Shown here: positions 7,851 through 16,019 of the stretch, one piece after another | How positions within the stretch are numbered: the first letter of the stretch is position 1 | How the letters are laid out: each line of letters opens with the position of its first letter | NCBI GenBank assembly: GCA_046328125.1 | Contig: JAXLXF010000018.1 | Span: 62,001-126,000, forward strand | Length of the DNA: 64,000 bases | Direction of reading: 5' to 3' | Source of the DNA: JADZEM01 sp046328125 | GTDB taxonomy: Bacteria > Chloroflexota > UBA6077 > JACCZL01 | The notes under the pieces: generated by a model | Database searches by the model: none | The model's input: only the letters and a program-made list of their open reading frames with translations | What the model was told of the DNA's origin: nothing | Made by a program: the position numbers and the translations under genes

Positions 7851-9443
7851 ATGGAGCCACGACCCGTACGGTCTGACGGGGCCATGCGCCTCGCCGCTGA
7901 CGTGCTGACGCGTCGGCGCTTCCTCACGCTCACCGCGCTGGGCGGCGCGGCAACGTTGCTGGCCGCGTGCCGGCCGGCCAGCCCGGTCACGCAGCAGGCC
8001 GAGTCGAAGCCGGCCGAGAGCAAGCCTGCTGAGGTTGCCAAGCCCGCCGAAGCTGCCAAGCCGGCAGCTGCCGCTCCAGCCGCCGCCGCGTCACCTGCCG
8101 CCCCAGCCGCGGCAACTGGCGCGTCTCCGGTCGCGGCGGCCTCGCCGGCGACTGGTGCCCAGGCGCCGCAAGCCGCGCCGGCCGCCGTGGCCGCCAAGCC
8201 GGCTGCCCCGAACCCGGCCCTGAAAGGCACGAAGCTGACGGTGATCGCCGGCAACTCGTACGTCCCGGAGCAGAACGGCCTGGTGGACGCGCTCGTCAAG
8301 CAGCTTGCCGACGAGACCGGCATGGACGCCAAAGTCGAGCGGTTCGCCGACAACGAGATGGACACCAAGGTCGCCTCGATCGTCGAGACCGGCACCGGCG
8401 GCGACGTCTGCGTGCTGCGCGACTTCGACGCCTACCTGTACGGCGAGAAGCTGGCGGACGTCTCGGACGTGGCGAAGGAGGTCGGGGATCAGTGGGGCGG
8501 CTTCTACGACATCGCCCCGCAGACCTGCGTCGTCAACGGGAAGTGGCGCGCGATCATGTTCGGGCAGGCGCCAGCGGCCTGGAACTACCGCACCAACATG
8601 TTCAAGGCGGCCGGGGTGGACACGTTCCCGGACACCTTCGACCAGCTCCTTGGCGCCGCGAAGAAGCTGGCCGACAAAGGCACGCCGGTCGGCATGACGC
8701 TGGGCCACGCGCCGGGCGACGCCCGCTCGACGAACTACCCGGTGCTCTGGGCGTTCGGCGGCAAGGAGTTCGAGGCGGACGGCAAGACGGTCGCCATCAA
8801 CTCGCCCGAGACGATCAAGGCGTGCGAATGGTGGGTCGAGGCGTTCAAGGTGTTCGACCAGGGCAGCACGGCCTGGCTGGACCCGGACAACAACCAGGCG
8901 TTTCTGGCCGGCAAGATCTCGGCGACGGTCAACGTCAACACGATCTACCTCGCCGCCCGGACGGCCGCCAACGACCCGGCCAAGCCGGACCCCGCGAAGA
9001 AAGAGCTGATCGACACGATGGACCACGCCAACTGGCCGTCCGGTCCGGCCGGTCGATTCGGGCAGTACAACATCAACCTCTGGGGCCTGTTTGCCTCCTC
9101 CAAGAACGTGGAGGGCGGCAAGGCGTTCCTGCGGGCGTGGCACAACCCGACCTTCCTGGACAAGTGGACGAAGGTGGGGCAGTCGTACTTCATCCCGCCG
9201 CTCAAGGGGATCGAGACGCGGGACGTCTGGCCGGACGACCCGAAGCTGAAGATCTTCCGCGAGCTGAACAAGGTGAACCGGCTGCCGGGGACACCTGGCC
9301 CGCCGACCCGCTCGGCGGCGCAGGCGGTCTACAACTTCGTCATCGCGGACATGTTCGCCGCCGCCGCGACGGGCAAGATGAAGCCGGCCGAGGCCGCCGC
9401 CTGGGCCGAGAACGAGTACAAGCAGATCGTCGCGAAGAACTGA
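7851..9443 (+). CDS. ABC transporter solute-binding lipoprotein (family 1)
   Basis: The 530-residue product has a twin-arginine type leader (LTRRRFLTLTALGG) and a lipobox LAAC near residue 41, then about 80 residues of Ala/Pro/Lys low complexity that tether it to the membrane. A family 1 extracellular solute-binding fold follows (LTVIAGNSYVPEQ, then GKISATVNVN and a C-terminal ADMFAAAATGKMKPAEAA). It captures the substrate, most likely a carbohydrate, for the two permeases downstream. GGAGGG seven bases before the ATG supports the start. No ATPase gene is present here, so a shared MsmK-type ATPase must act elsewhere. Confidence 0.92.
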   Translation: MEPRPVRSDGAMRLAADVLTRRRFLTLTALGGAATLLAACRPASPVTQQAESKPAESKPAEVAKPAEAAKPAAAAPAAAASPAAPAAATGASPVAAASPATGAQAPQAAPAAVAAKPAAPNPALKGTKLTVIAGNSYVPEQNGLVDALVKQLADETGMDAKVERFADNEMDTKVASIVETGTGGDVCVLRDFDAYLYGEKLADVSDVAKEVGDQWGGFYDIAPQTCVVNGKWRAIMFGQAPAAWNYRTNMFKAAGVDTFPDTFDQLLGAAKKLADKGTPVGMTLGHAPGDARSTNYPVLWAFGGKEFEADGKTVAINSPETIKACEWWVEAFKVFDQGSTAWLDPDNNQAFLAGKISATVNVNTIYLAARTAANDPAKPDPAKKELIDTMDHANWPSGPAGRFGQYNINLWGLFASSKNVEGGKAFLRAWHNPTFLDKWTKVGQSYFIPPLKGIETRDVWPDDPKLKIFRELNKVNRLPGTPGPPTRSAAQAVYNFVIADMFAAAATGKMKPAEAAAWAENEYKQIVAKN

Positions 9444-9476
9444 GCGAGGAGCCAGGAGCGATGGACCGTCTGTGGT

Positions 9477-9618
9477 CCGTGGACTGAAGTCCACGTCTAC
9501 CGTTGGGCGGTCGCTACGCGACCGGGTGCACGGTCGGGACAGCACATCCCCACCCATCGGCCCCCACCCGGCGTGGCGTAGCCACGCACCAATCGTAGAC
9601 GTGGACTTCAGTCCACGG
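9477..9618. repeat. Family-2 four-hairpin repeat element, copy 1
   Basis: A 142-base element has perfect 24-base inverted ends at 9477-9500 and 9595-9618. Each end is itself a hairpin (GTGGACTGAAGTCCAC) followed by GTCTAC, so GTAGAC motifs face inward. Two internal hairpins are visible: CGGTCGC-TAC-GCGACCG and GCGTGGC-GTA-GCCACGC. It lies between the solute-binding protein and permease genes. A second copy is at 53856. Confidence 0.9.
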
Positions 9619-9654
9619 TCCAGACTGGCACCTTGCTCCGTGGAGATGTGACAT

Positions 9655-10602
9655 ATGCAGTCGGTGCGCTTCGAGCACGGCGGCGCCGCCCGGACCGCGC
9701 CGAGGGGGCCGCTTCAGGCGCTCTCGGCGGCGCTCGACCGCGAGGCGACGCTCGGCTACGTCCTGGTGGCGCCGGTGGCGATCATCCTGCTCGGTCTGGT
9801 GGCGTACCCGCTGGCGTACGCCGTCCAGCTGAGCCTGCTCGACAAGACGATCGGGGCGGACGGCAAGTTCGTCGGGCTGCAGACGATCCTCGGCCTGTGG
9901 GACAGCAGCCTCTACCGCCAGACGCTCCGTAACACGCTGGTGTTCACAGCTGGCGCCACCGTCATGAAGCTGGCGATCGGCTTCGGGGTGGCGCTCCTGA
10001 TCAACGAGCAGTTCGTCGGCCGGAAGCTGGTCCGCGCCGCCATCTTGCTGCCGTGGATCGTGCCAACCGTGCTCTCAGGCATGGCCTGGCAGTGGATGTT
10101 CACCCCGAACTTCAGCGTCCTCAACTGGATCCTGGTGCACTCCGGGCTGGTGACCAGGGGCCTGCCCTGGCTGACCAACCCTGACCTGGCCCTCTTCTGC
10201 GTGATGCTGGTCAACGCCTGGCGGGCCGTCCCGTTCTTCGCGATCACGCTGCTCGCCGGACTCCAGACGATTCCGGCCGAGCTGTACGAGGCGAGCGCCA
10301 TCGACGGGGCCGGCCGTTGGCAGCGGTTCCGGTACGTCACGTTCCCGCTGATCCTGCCGATCCTGACCATCACCCTGGTGCTGTCGATCATCTGGACGTT
10401 CTCGGACTTCCAGGTGGTGTACAGCCTGACAAAGGGTGGCCCGCTCAACAGCACCCACGTGCTGGCGACGCTCAGCTATCAGGTCGGCCTGCAGTCCGGG
10501 AAGATCAGCGAAGGCGTGGCGATCTCGCTGACGATGCTGCCGCTGCTGCTGGTGCTGGTGGTGTTCCAGCTCCGGCAGCTGCGAAGGAGCGGCGGAGCAT
10601 GA
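9655..10602 (+). CDS. ABC sugar-type permease, MalF/UgpA-like
   Basis: Inner-membrane permease of 315 residues with about six helices. The binding-protein-dependent transport loop is seen near residues 210-230 (LYEASAIDGAGRWQRFRYVT), the site that contacts the ATPase through its EAA motif. A cytoplasmic tail of ~30 residues precedes the first helix (LGYVLVAPVAIILLGLVAYP). GGAG lies eight bases before ATG 9655. The stop overlaps the next permease start as ATGA, so translation is coupled. It pairs with the MalG-like subunit to import the ligand of the upstream lipoprotein. Confidence 0.93.
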   Translation: MQSVRFEHGGAARTAPRGPLQALSAALDREATLGYVLVAPVAIILLGLVAYPLAYAVQLSLLDKTIGADGKFVGLQTILGLWDSSLYRQTLRNTLVFTAGATVMKLAIGFGVALLINEQFVGRKLVRAAILLPWIVPTVLSGMAWQWMFTPNFSVLNWILVHSGLVTRGLPWLTNPDLALFCVMLVNAWRAVPFFAITLLAGLQTIPAELYEASAIDGAGRWQRFRYVTFPLILPILTITLVLSIIWTFSDFQVVYSLTKGGPLNSTHVLATLSYQVGLQSGKISEGVAISLTMLPLLLVLVVFQLRQLRRSGGA

Positions 10603-11492
10603 ATGCGATCGTTTCGCCTGTCAGTCCGGGCACGACGCAGGCCGGTCGGATGGCCGGCACGCGGTGGCTCGACCGGCTGTTCTCGATCTACCTGCCGCTG
10701 CTGCTGGTGCTGGTCTTCCTGCTGGCGCCGTTCTACTGGATGACCATCACGGCGTTCAAGCCGAACTCTGAGCTGTACGACGGCGCCATCAGCCCGCTCA
10801 CCGTCTACGCGCCGACGACCGAGCACTTCGAGTACCTCTGGACGAAGACGGACTTCGTCGTCTGGGCCTGGAACACGATGTTCGTCTCGCTCGCGTCCAC
10901 CGCGATCTCGCTGTTCTTCGGCGTGCCGGCCGGCTACGCGCTCGCCCGGCTCCGCTTCCGGGGCGCCGACACGATCGGTCTGGCCGTCTTCACGACCTAC
11001 CTCGTCCCGACCACCCTGCTGTTCATCCCGATGGTCCAGGTGATGAAGGTGCTGGACCTGCTGGACACCGTCGTCGGGCTGGTAGTGGTCTACCCGACGT
11101 TCCTCCTGCCGTTCACGACCTGGCTGATGAGCGGCTACTTCAAGACGATCCCGGGCGAGCTGGAAGAGTGCGCCCGAATCGACGGCGCGTCTCGGATCGT
11201 GGCGATGCTCCGAATCGCGTTTCCGCTGGCGATGCCGGGGATCGTCTCGGCGGGGATCTTCTGTTTCACGCTCTCCTGGAACGAGTTCATCTACGCGCTG
11301 ACGCTGGTCACCGCCTCCAGCGAGCGCACGATCCCGGTCGGCGTGCTGGTCCAGCTCACGCGCGCGGACTTCTACTTCTGGGGGCCGCTGATGGCGGGAG
11401 CATTGTGCGGCTCGGTGCCGGTGGCGCTGGTCTACTCGTTCTTCGTGGACCAGTACGCGGCCGGCCTGACGGCGGGCGCCGTGAAAGGGTAG
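10599..11492 (+). CDS. ABC sugar-type permease, MalG/UgpE-like
   Basis: The second permease subunit has 297 residues and six predicted helices, with the EAA loop ELEECARIDGASRIVAMLRI near residues 190-210. The ATG at 10599-10601 overlaps the preceding stop by four bases and is preferred to longer upstream readings in this frame, which are antisense-like low-complexity sequence. It acts with the MalF-like subunit. The next gene downstream has its own promoter and operator, suggesting separate control of uptake and amine metabolism within one regulon. Confidence 0.93.
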   Translation: MNAIVSPVSPGTTQAGRMAGTRWLDRLFSIYLPLLLVLVFLLAPFYWMTITAFKPNSELYDGAISPLTVYAPTTEHFEYLWTKTDFVVWAWNTMFVSLASTAISLFFGVPAGYALARLRFRGADTIGLAVFTTYLVPTTLLFIPMVQVMKVLDLLDTVVGLVVVYPTFLLPFTTWLMSGYFKTIPGELEECARIDGASRIVAMLRIAFPLAMPGIVSAGIFCFTLSWNEFIYALTLVTASSERTIPVGVLVQLTRADFYFWGPLMAGALCGSVPVALVYSFFVDQYAAGLTAGAVKG

Positions 11493-11505
11493 CCGCGAGC
11501 GGTCG

Positions 11506-11551
11506 TTGCGCGGGGCTGGAGGGTCTCGTACACTCTGTCGACATCTGACAG
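11506..11551 (+). promoter_or_regulatory. Promoter and putative GntR operator before the aminotransferase
   Basis: TTGCGC at 11506-11511 and TACACT at 11529-11534 are 17 bases apart. Just downstream, GTCGACATCTGAC at 11537-11549 matches the 6091 site in 12 of 13 positions, and its TGTCGACA core is a perfect palindrome. A site at the transcription start would suit a repressor. Confidence 0.5.
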
Positions 11552-11623
11552 TGTGCGTCATGCCGCGTGCCGGCCGTCCCCCGCCTGACGGCCGCGCGCA
11601 GATCTCTCAAGGACGGTCCGCCG

Positions 11624-12991
11624 ATGGTCGATTCTCCAGCTCGCCAGGACGTCATGCGCCTCGTTCTCGACTTCATGCAGATGGAGGAGTTCGCCAAGGA
11701 CCCCTTCGTCGTCGGCGAGGCGAACGGCATCCGCATCAAGTCCACGGACGGCCGCGAGTACATCGACGGGCTGGCCGGGGTGTTCACCGTCAGCCTCGGG
11801 CACGGCAACAAGGCCATCATCGACGCCATCACCGAGCAGTTGAACACCATCGCGTTCGCGCCGCCGCTGCACGGGACCAACCCGCAGGCCATCGCGCTGG
11901 CGAAGGAGCTGCTCGACTTCGCGCCGCCCGGGTTCGGGGCGGTCAAGTTCGTCTCCGGCGGCTCAGAGGCGACCGAGGCCGCGATGAAGATCGCGCGGCA
12001 GTACCATGTCAACCGCGGCAACGCCCGCAAGTACAAGGTCATCTCCAAGTACGGGGCGTACCACGGCGCCACGATGGGCGCGCTCTCGGCGGGCGGCGGC
12101 TGGGAGCGAAAGTCGGTCTTCGAGCCGCTGCTGGGGCAGTTCCTGCACGTCCACCCGCCGTACTGCTACCGCTGCCCGTATGGGAAGGTGTACGACGACG
12201 GCGCCTGTGGGATCACCTGCGCGGACATCGTCGAGAAGACGATCGTGGCGGAGGACCCGGCCACCGTGGCGGCGATCATCATGGAGCCGATCTCGATCTC
12301 GTCGGCCGGCTTCGTCGCGCCGCCGCCGGAGTTCTTCAAGCTGCTGCGCGAGTACTGCAACCGCCACGACATCCTGCTGATCTTCGACGAGATCATCACC
12401 GGGTTCGGGCGCCTCGGGACCAACTTCGGTGCGGACTACTTCGGCGTGGTGCCGGACCTGATCGCCTGCGGCAAGGGGATGTCCAGCGGGTATGCGCCAT
12501 TGGCGGCGGTGCTGATCCAGGAGCGCGTCAACCAGGAGTTCCTGGGCACGCCCGAGGAGCGGGTCGAGTTCCACCACGGGCACACGTTCGGCGGCAACCC
12601 GGTGGCGTGCGCGGCCGGCCTCGCCGCGATGAAGCAGATCAGGGAACGGAATCTGGTGGAGCACTCCCGCCTGATGGGCGAGAAGATGCGCGCCCGCCTG
12701 GAGGCGATGCGGGCGACCTACCCGATGATCGGGGAGGTGCGCGGGGCCGGGCTGCTCCAGGGCGTGGAGCTGGTCGCGGACCGCGCGTCACGCAAGGCGT
12801 ACGACCCGAGCGTCAAGCCGGGCAAGCTGGTCGAGCGGGCCGCCAGGGAGCGTGGCCTGATCTTCCGCTGCGCCACGGATTATGTCGCGTTCTCGCCGCC
12901 GCTGGTCTCCACTCCGCAGGACATCGACGAGATGTGTGACATCCTGGACGCCTCGCTCGCCGAGGTGCAGGAGATGCTGCCAGCGAGCTAA
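11624..12991 (+). CDS. Class III PLP-dependent aminotransferase
   Basis: The 455-residue fold-type I aminotransferase transfers an amino group between a diamine, amino acid or amino sugar and a keto acid. FVSGGSEATEAAMKIA lies near residue 110, the aromatic/His motif YGAYHGATMGAL near 145, LIFDEIITGFGR near 255 (the Asp binds the PLP ring nitrogen) and the Schiff-base Lys in ACGKGMSSGYAPL near 285. ATG 11624 is chosen because homology begins just after it; an in-frame GTG at 11567 would add 19 residues of poor sequence. It closes the catabolic cluster. Substrate not determined. Confidence 0.92.
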   Translation: MVDSPARQDVMRLVLDFMQMEEFAKDPFVVGEANGIRIKSTDGREYIDGLAGVFTVSLGHGNKAIIDAITEQLNTIAFAPPLHGTNPQAIALAKELLDFAPPGFGAVKFVSGGSEATEAAMKIARQYHVNRGNARKYKVISKYGAYHGATMGALSAGGGWERKSVFEPLLGQFLHVHPPYCYRCPYGKVYDDGACGITCADIVEKTIVAEDPATVAAIIMEPISISSAGFVAPPPEFFKLLREYCNRHDILLIFDEIITGFGRLGTNFGADYFGVVPDLIACGKGMSSGYAPLAAVLIQERVNQEFLGTPEERVEFHHGHTFGGNPVACAAGLAAMKQIRERNLVEHSRLMGEKMRARLEAMRATYPMIGEVRGAGLLQGVELVADRASRKAYDPSVKPGKLVERAARERGLIFRCATDYVAFSPPLVSTPQDIDEMCDILDASLAEVQEMLPAS

Positions 12992-13038
12992 CGTGTCGGA
13001 GAGAAGGCACGCCACGCTGACTCGTCACGGCCTACCGA

Positions 13039-13335
13039 TCATCCAGCGACTCTTCCGGGCAATCGGGTCGGCGGGCGCGGAGTGCTCCAACCCCTCTCGC
13101 CGAATCCGGCCTCCCGAAAGATCCGTGCGAGCTCGTCTCGGTGTTCCAGGTCATCGATTCGGACGCCGTAGCGCTTCGCGTTGAGGAATTCGTAACCGAG
13201 GATCTCGTCCTCTGCATCCCGGTCAACGTTGCGATCCTGATCGAGCTCCTCAGTGTATTCGACGCTTCCCGGAGCGATCGGCCCGGACACCTCGACGTAC
13301 GCTGCATCTACCTCGGCGTCATACCTGAGTTTCAT
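13039..13335 (-). CDS. DUF2283 family protein
   Basis: The 98-residue product begins MKLRYDAEVDAAYVEVSG, the typical start of DUF2283, and continues VEYTEELDQDRNVDRDAEDEILGYEFLNA. Members are small beta-rich proteins of unknown role, often encoded beside a DUF4258 gene and suspected to be part of toxin-antitoxin-like pairs. Two adjacent ATGs (13335 and 13338) are possible starts. The last ~25 residues are Pro/Arg-rich and unlike the family. Upstream, overlapping by a few codons, is a 27-codon frame that may be what is left of the DUF4258 partner. Confidence 0.8.
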   Translation of the reverse strand: MKLRYDAEVDAAYVEVSGPIAPGSVEYTEELDQDRNVDRDAEDEILGYEFLNAKRYGVRIDDLEHRDELARIFREAGFGERGWSTPRPPTRLPGRVAG

Positions 13336-13402
13336 CATCTTCCGACACGAGGCGCTGACTCATTCGCCCACGGACATAGTTCGGGAAGATGAGGTCAGCC
13401 AT
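13319..13402 (-). pseudogene. Possible DUF4258 remnant (27 codons)
   Basis: A frame from ATG 13402 to the stop at 13319-13321 reads MADLIFPNYVRGRMSQRLVS and continues EDDETQV. The part YVRGRMSQRLVSEDD resembles the HxRxRMxQRxISEEDV core of DUF4258, but the protein stops right after it. It overlaps the start of the DUF2283 gene. It may be a truncated partner gene or chance; the evidence is a short motif only. Confidence 0.3.
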
Positions 13403-13476
13403 CACACGCACTGCTCATCGCACAAGGATGATACAGCGCGACGCCGATACGCGTGTCTGGCAGTTCGAGCGAGCTC

Positions 13477-13881
13477 TCAGACGACGATCTGGCTCGGGTG
13501 GGCCTGCGCGATGGTCAGCAGGTCGGCTTCCAGGCTCTCGCCACTCGGCGTCTCGACGATGCGTCCGAGCTCCTCGCCGCCCTTCGCGTGGCGCACGATA
13601 AACGTCGGGATGCGCTTGATGCCGAGCCGCTCTCGGGTGGCGGCGTCGTCGCCAAGCAGGTCGATGGTCCAGCCTGGCAGCTTCTCCGCGACCTTCGCGA
13701 AGCGCGGCACCTGCCGCCGACAGTCGCCGCACCAGGACGCCGCCACAATCTCGACGTGGGCGGCTGGCAGCAGCTCCAGGATACGGCGGATCGTCTCCGA
13801 GATCGGCCGATACCGCTCGTACTCGTCGCCCGTCCCCAGCTCCTGACGCGCGTAGACCACTAGCTTCGCGAAATCCTTCAT
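13477..13881 (-). CDS. Thioredoxin-family protein
   Basis: A 134-residue cytoplasmic thioredoxin-fold protein. The redox motif CGDC sits in AASWCGDCRRQVP near residues 50-55, and the cis-Pro is in IKRIPTFIV near 92. About 40 helical residues precede the fold. There is no signal peptide, so it acts in the cytosol, probably in bacillithiol- or thioredoxin-like disulphide exchange. GAGGAG six bases upstream supports ATG 13881. It stands alone, facing away from the GNAT gene. Confidence 0.88.
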   Translation of the reverse strand: MKDFAKLVVYARQELGTGDEYERYRPISETIRRILELLPAAHVEIVAASWCGDCRRQVPRFAKVAEKLPGWTIDLLGDDAATRERLGIKRIPTFIVRHAKGGEELGRIVETPSGESLEADLLTIAQAHPSQIVV

Positions 13882-14052
13882 CGGAGGCTCCTCTCATCGG
13901 TCGCCAGTGCGGCCGGCGCTGCTCTACTGCGTGAAACGTAGCCCCGCCGCCCGGCATTCCGCCAGCCGGTTGCTGCCGCTCGCATGGCTCGACGTGGCAT
14001 CATGCCGCGATTCGGGCCAACCGCTCGTCGACGAAGACCGAGGTAGCCAGAC

Positions 14053-14676
14053 ATGGCCGACACCCATCCGATCCTGATCGACCTTCCGGACCAGCTGGTC
14101 GGGGAGCGCGTCATCGTGCGCCCCTGGGCCGAGTCCGACGGCATGGCGCTCTGGGACGCCGTGGATCGCTCACGCGACCACCTGGAGCCGTGGATGCCGT
14201 GGGTGGATCGCTACCGCAACCCCGACAACGCCGTCGAGTACACCCGCCGCAAGGGCGCGCAATGGCTGCTGCGCGAAGACCTCGCCGTCGCCATCGTCGA
14301 GAAAGCGACCGGACGGATCGTCGGCGGCAGCGGCTTCCACCGCATGAACTGGGCGATTCGGACGTTCGAGATCGGGTACTGGGTCTGCCAGGACCGGGTG
14401 GGACGAGGGTACGCGACCGAGACGGTCCAGCTGCTGGCCCGTCTGGCGTTCGACGAGCTGGCCGCGAACCGGGTGGAGCTGCGGATCGACCCGCGCAACA
14501 TCCGCAGCCTGCGCGTGGCCGAACGGCTCGGCTTCGTGCTGGAAGGAACGCTTCGGCGCGCCCTGCCCGATTCGAGCGGCGAGCCGGCCGACGTGCATGT
14601 GCTGGCGCTGATGCCGGAGGAGTACCGCTCGCTGCCCTGGTCGAGAAGCGAGGGGCGAGGGGCGAGGGGCGAGTAA
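14053..14676 (+). CDS. GNAT N-acetyltransferase (RimJ/RimL-like)
   Basis: A 207-residue acetyltransferase of the RimJ/RimL branch, which acetylates protein N-termini or small amines with acetyl-CoA. The family landmarks are LEPWMPWVD near residue 53, GGSGFHRMNW near 93, the acetyl-CoA loop DRVGRGYATETV near 117 and NIRSLRVAERLGFVLEGTLR near 150-170. The last ten residues (SRSEGRGARGE type) are encoded by a family-3 tandem repeat that has extended or replaced the C-terminus. Confidence 0.87.
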   Translation: MADTHPILIDLPDQLVGERVIVRPWAESDGMALWDAVDRSRDHLEPWMPWVDRYRNPDNAVEYTRRKGAQWLLREDLAVAIVEKATGRIVGGSGFHRMNWAIRTFEIGYWVCQDRVGRGYATETVQLLARLAFDELAANRVELRIDPRNIRSLRVAERLGFVLEGTLRRALPDSSGEPADVHVLALMPEEYRSLPWSRSEGRGARGE

Positions 14677-14718
14677 CCGAATTCTCGCCCCTCGCTACTC
14701 GTCACTCGCTGCTCGTCA
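14646..14718. repeat. Family-3 GAGGGGCGAG/TAGCGAGT repeat, copy 1
   Basis: Tandem GAGGGGC units at 14650-14671 face a complementary CTCGCCCCTCGCTACTCG run from 14684, followed by further ACTCGCT/GCTCGTC units. The repeat spans the GNAT stop codon and reaches the cdaR stop codon. The same ACTCGCTACTCG motif recurs at 19797-19878. Confidence 0.8.
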
Positions 14719-16017
14719 CGGCTGAGGCGTCGGGATCGGCGGGCTCAGCTCGACCGGCGTCGGGGCCAGGATCGGCGTCGGCGACGGGATCGGGGTCGGC
14801 AGCGCGCGGATGGTGACCGTCAGGCGGGCCGGGTCGGCACGCTCCAGCGTGAAGCCGTCTGGCACCGTCACCTTCGGCTCAACGTCGTGGCGGCCAGGCC
14901 CGAGACCGGTCAGGTCCACCACCACGCGGAACAGGTTCGGCGTCAATGTTTGCAGGGTCGGGGCCGGGCCGTTCAGCGTCACGTCCACCTGGGACACATC
15001 CCCGACGATCTCCAGGCCCGGACCGAGCCCCTGAATCGTCGGCCCGACTCGGATCGTCTGCGAGACGGTCAACGGCGTCACCCGGATGGTCAGGCTGATC
15101 GGCTGGGCCTGCAAGAGCGAGAGGCCGGTCGGCGGCACCACCTGGACGCGCCGCAGCACCGTGCTGGACAGGTTCGAGACGTCCACCGGCTCGGTGTCCA
15201 CGAAGCTGACGTTGGCGAGCGCGGCCGGCGAGCCGACCACCGTCACGGTCGAAGGCTCCACTTCCAGCGGCTGGAGGTAGTAGCCGGCCGCGACCCGGCC
15301 GCGCACCACCGGCCGCACCCCCACCTCCTTGTAGCCGACCTGCTGCGCGACCGGCACCTCCACGTTGACGGTGGACGGGTTGATGCGGGCGGCCCGCACC
15401 TCGGTGCCGCGGGCGTCCAGCGCACGCGGCGCATAGGTGGCGTTCAGGCTGACGGTCAGGCTGTCCAACCGGATGTCCACGACGACAGAGTCGACCCGCT
15501 GGACGACGCTGGATGCGCCGGAGACGGTGACGTTCTCGGGGGCAATGTGCGGCGTGGAGTACGCGTAGCCGAACGGCACGTTGCCGAGGATGTTGAGCCG
15601 GACCGGCATGATCCGCTCGCTCACCTCTTCGACCACGACGTTGGCGAGCGGCGGGATCGGGTCCACCTGACGGACTCTCGGCTCCAGCGGCTCGACGCGG
15701 ACCGGCAGCTCGTTCACGCCGGGGCTGGCGTTCCCGGCGTCGGCGGTGGCGCGGAAGCTGCCGGGCCGCAGCAGGCTCCAGGACTCGTTCGGCATTCGGA
15801 CGCGGACCTGGATCTGGGGCTGCTCGCTGACGACGACCAGGCCGGGCGGTACGTTCACCACGTCCACCGGCACCGCGAGGGCCGGAATGTCGGTCCGCTC
15901 GGGGTTGGCCTCGTTCTGGACCACGATCCAGAGCGCGCAGGCCAGCCCGATGGCGATGACCGCCCGGCCGGGATCGAGCCGGAACCGGAGCCGGGTGGCC
16001 GGCGGCGCAACCGCCAC
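14716..16017 (-). CDS. cdaR: YbbR-domain protein, c-di-AMP cyclase regulator
   Basis: The 433-residue membrane-anchored protein has one N-terminal helix (AVIAIGLACALWIVVQNEA near residues 19-37) followed by four YbbR-type beta repeats of about 85 residues, each with the SxVTVxG pattern (for example VTVSGASSVVQRVDSV and VTVVGSPAALANV). A Pro-rich tail ends the protein. In Firmicutes such CdaR proteins bind and modulate the cyclase CdaA, and here the gene starts two bases after the cdaA stop, fitting that role. The 3' end meets a family-3 repeat. Confidence 0.9.
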   Translation of the reverse strand: MAVAPPATRLRFRLDPGRAVIAIGLACALWIVVQNEANPERTDIPALAVPVDVVNVPPGLVVVSEQPQIQVRVRMPNESWSLLRPGSFRATADAGNASPGVNELPVRVEPLEPRVRQVDPIPPLANVVVEEVSERIMPVRLNILGNVPFGYAYSTPHIAPENVTVSGASSVVQRVDSVVVDIRLDSLTVSLNATYAPRALDARGTEVRAARINPSTVNVEVPVAQQVGYKEVGVRPVVRGRVAAGYYLQPLEVEPSTVTVVGSPAALANVSFVDTEPVDVSNLSSTVLRRVQVVPPTGLSLLQAQPISLTIRVTPLTVSQTIRVGPTIQGLGPGLEIVGDVSQVDVTLNGPAPTLQTLTPNLFRVVVDLTGLGPGRHDVEPKVTVPDGFTLERADPARLTVTIRALPTPIPSPTPILAPTPVELSPPIPTPQP

Positions 16018-16019
16018 GC

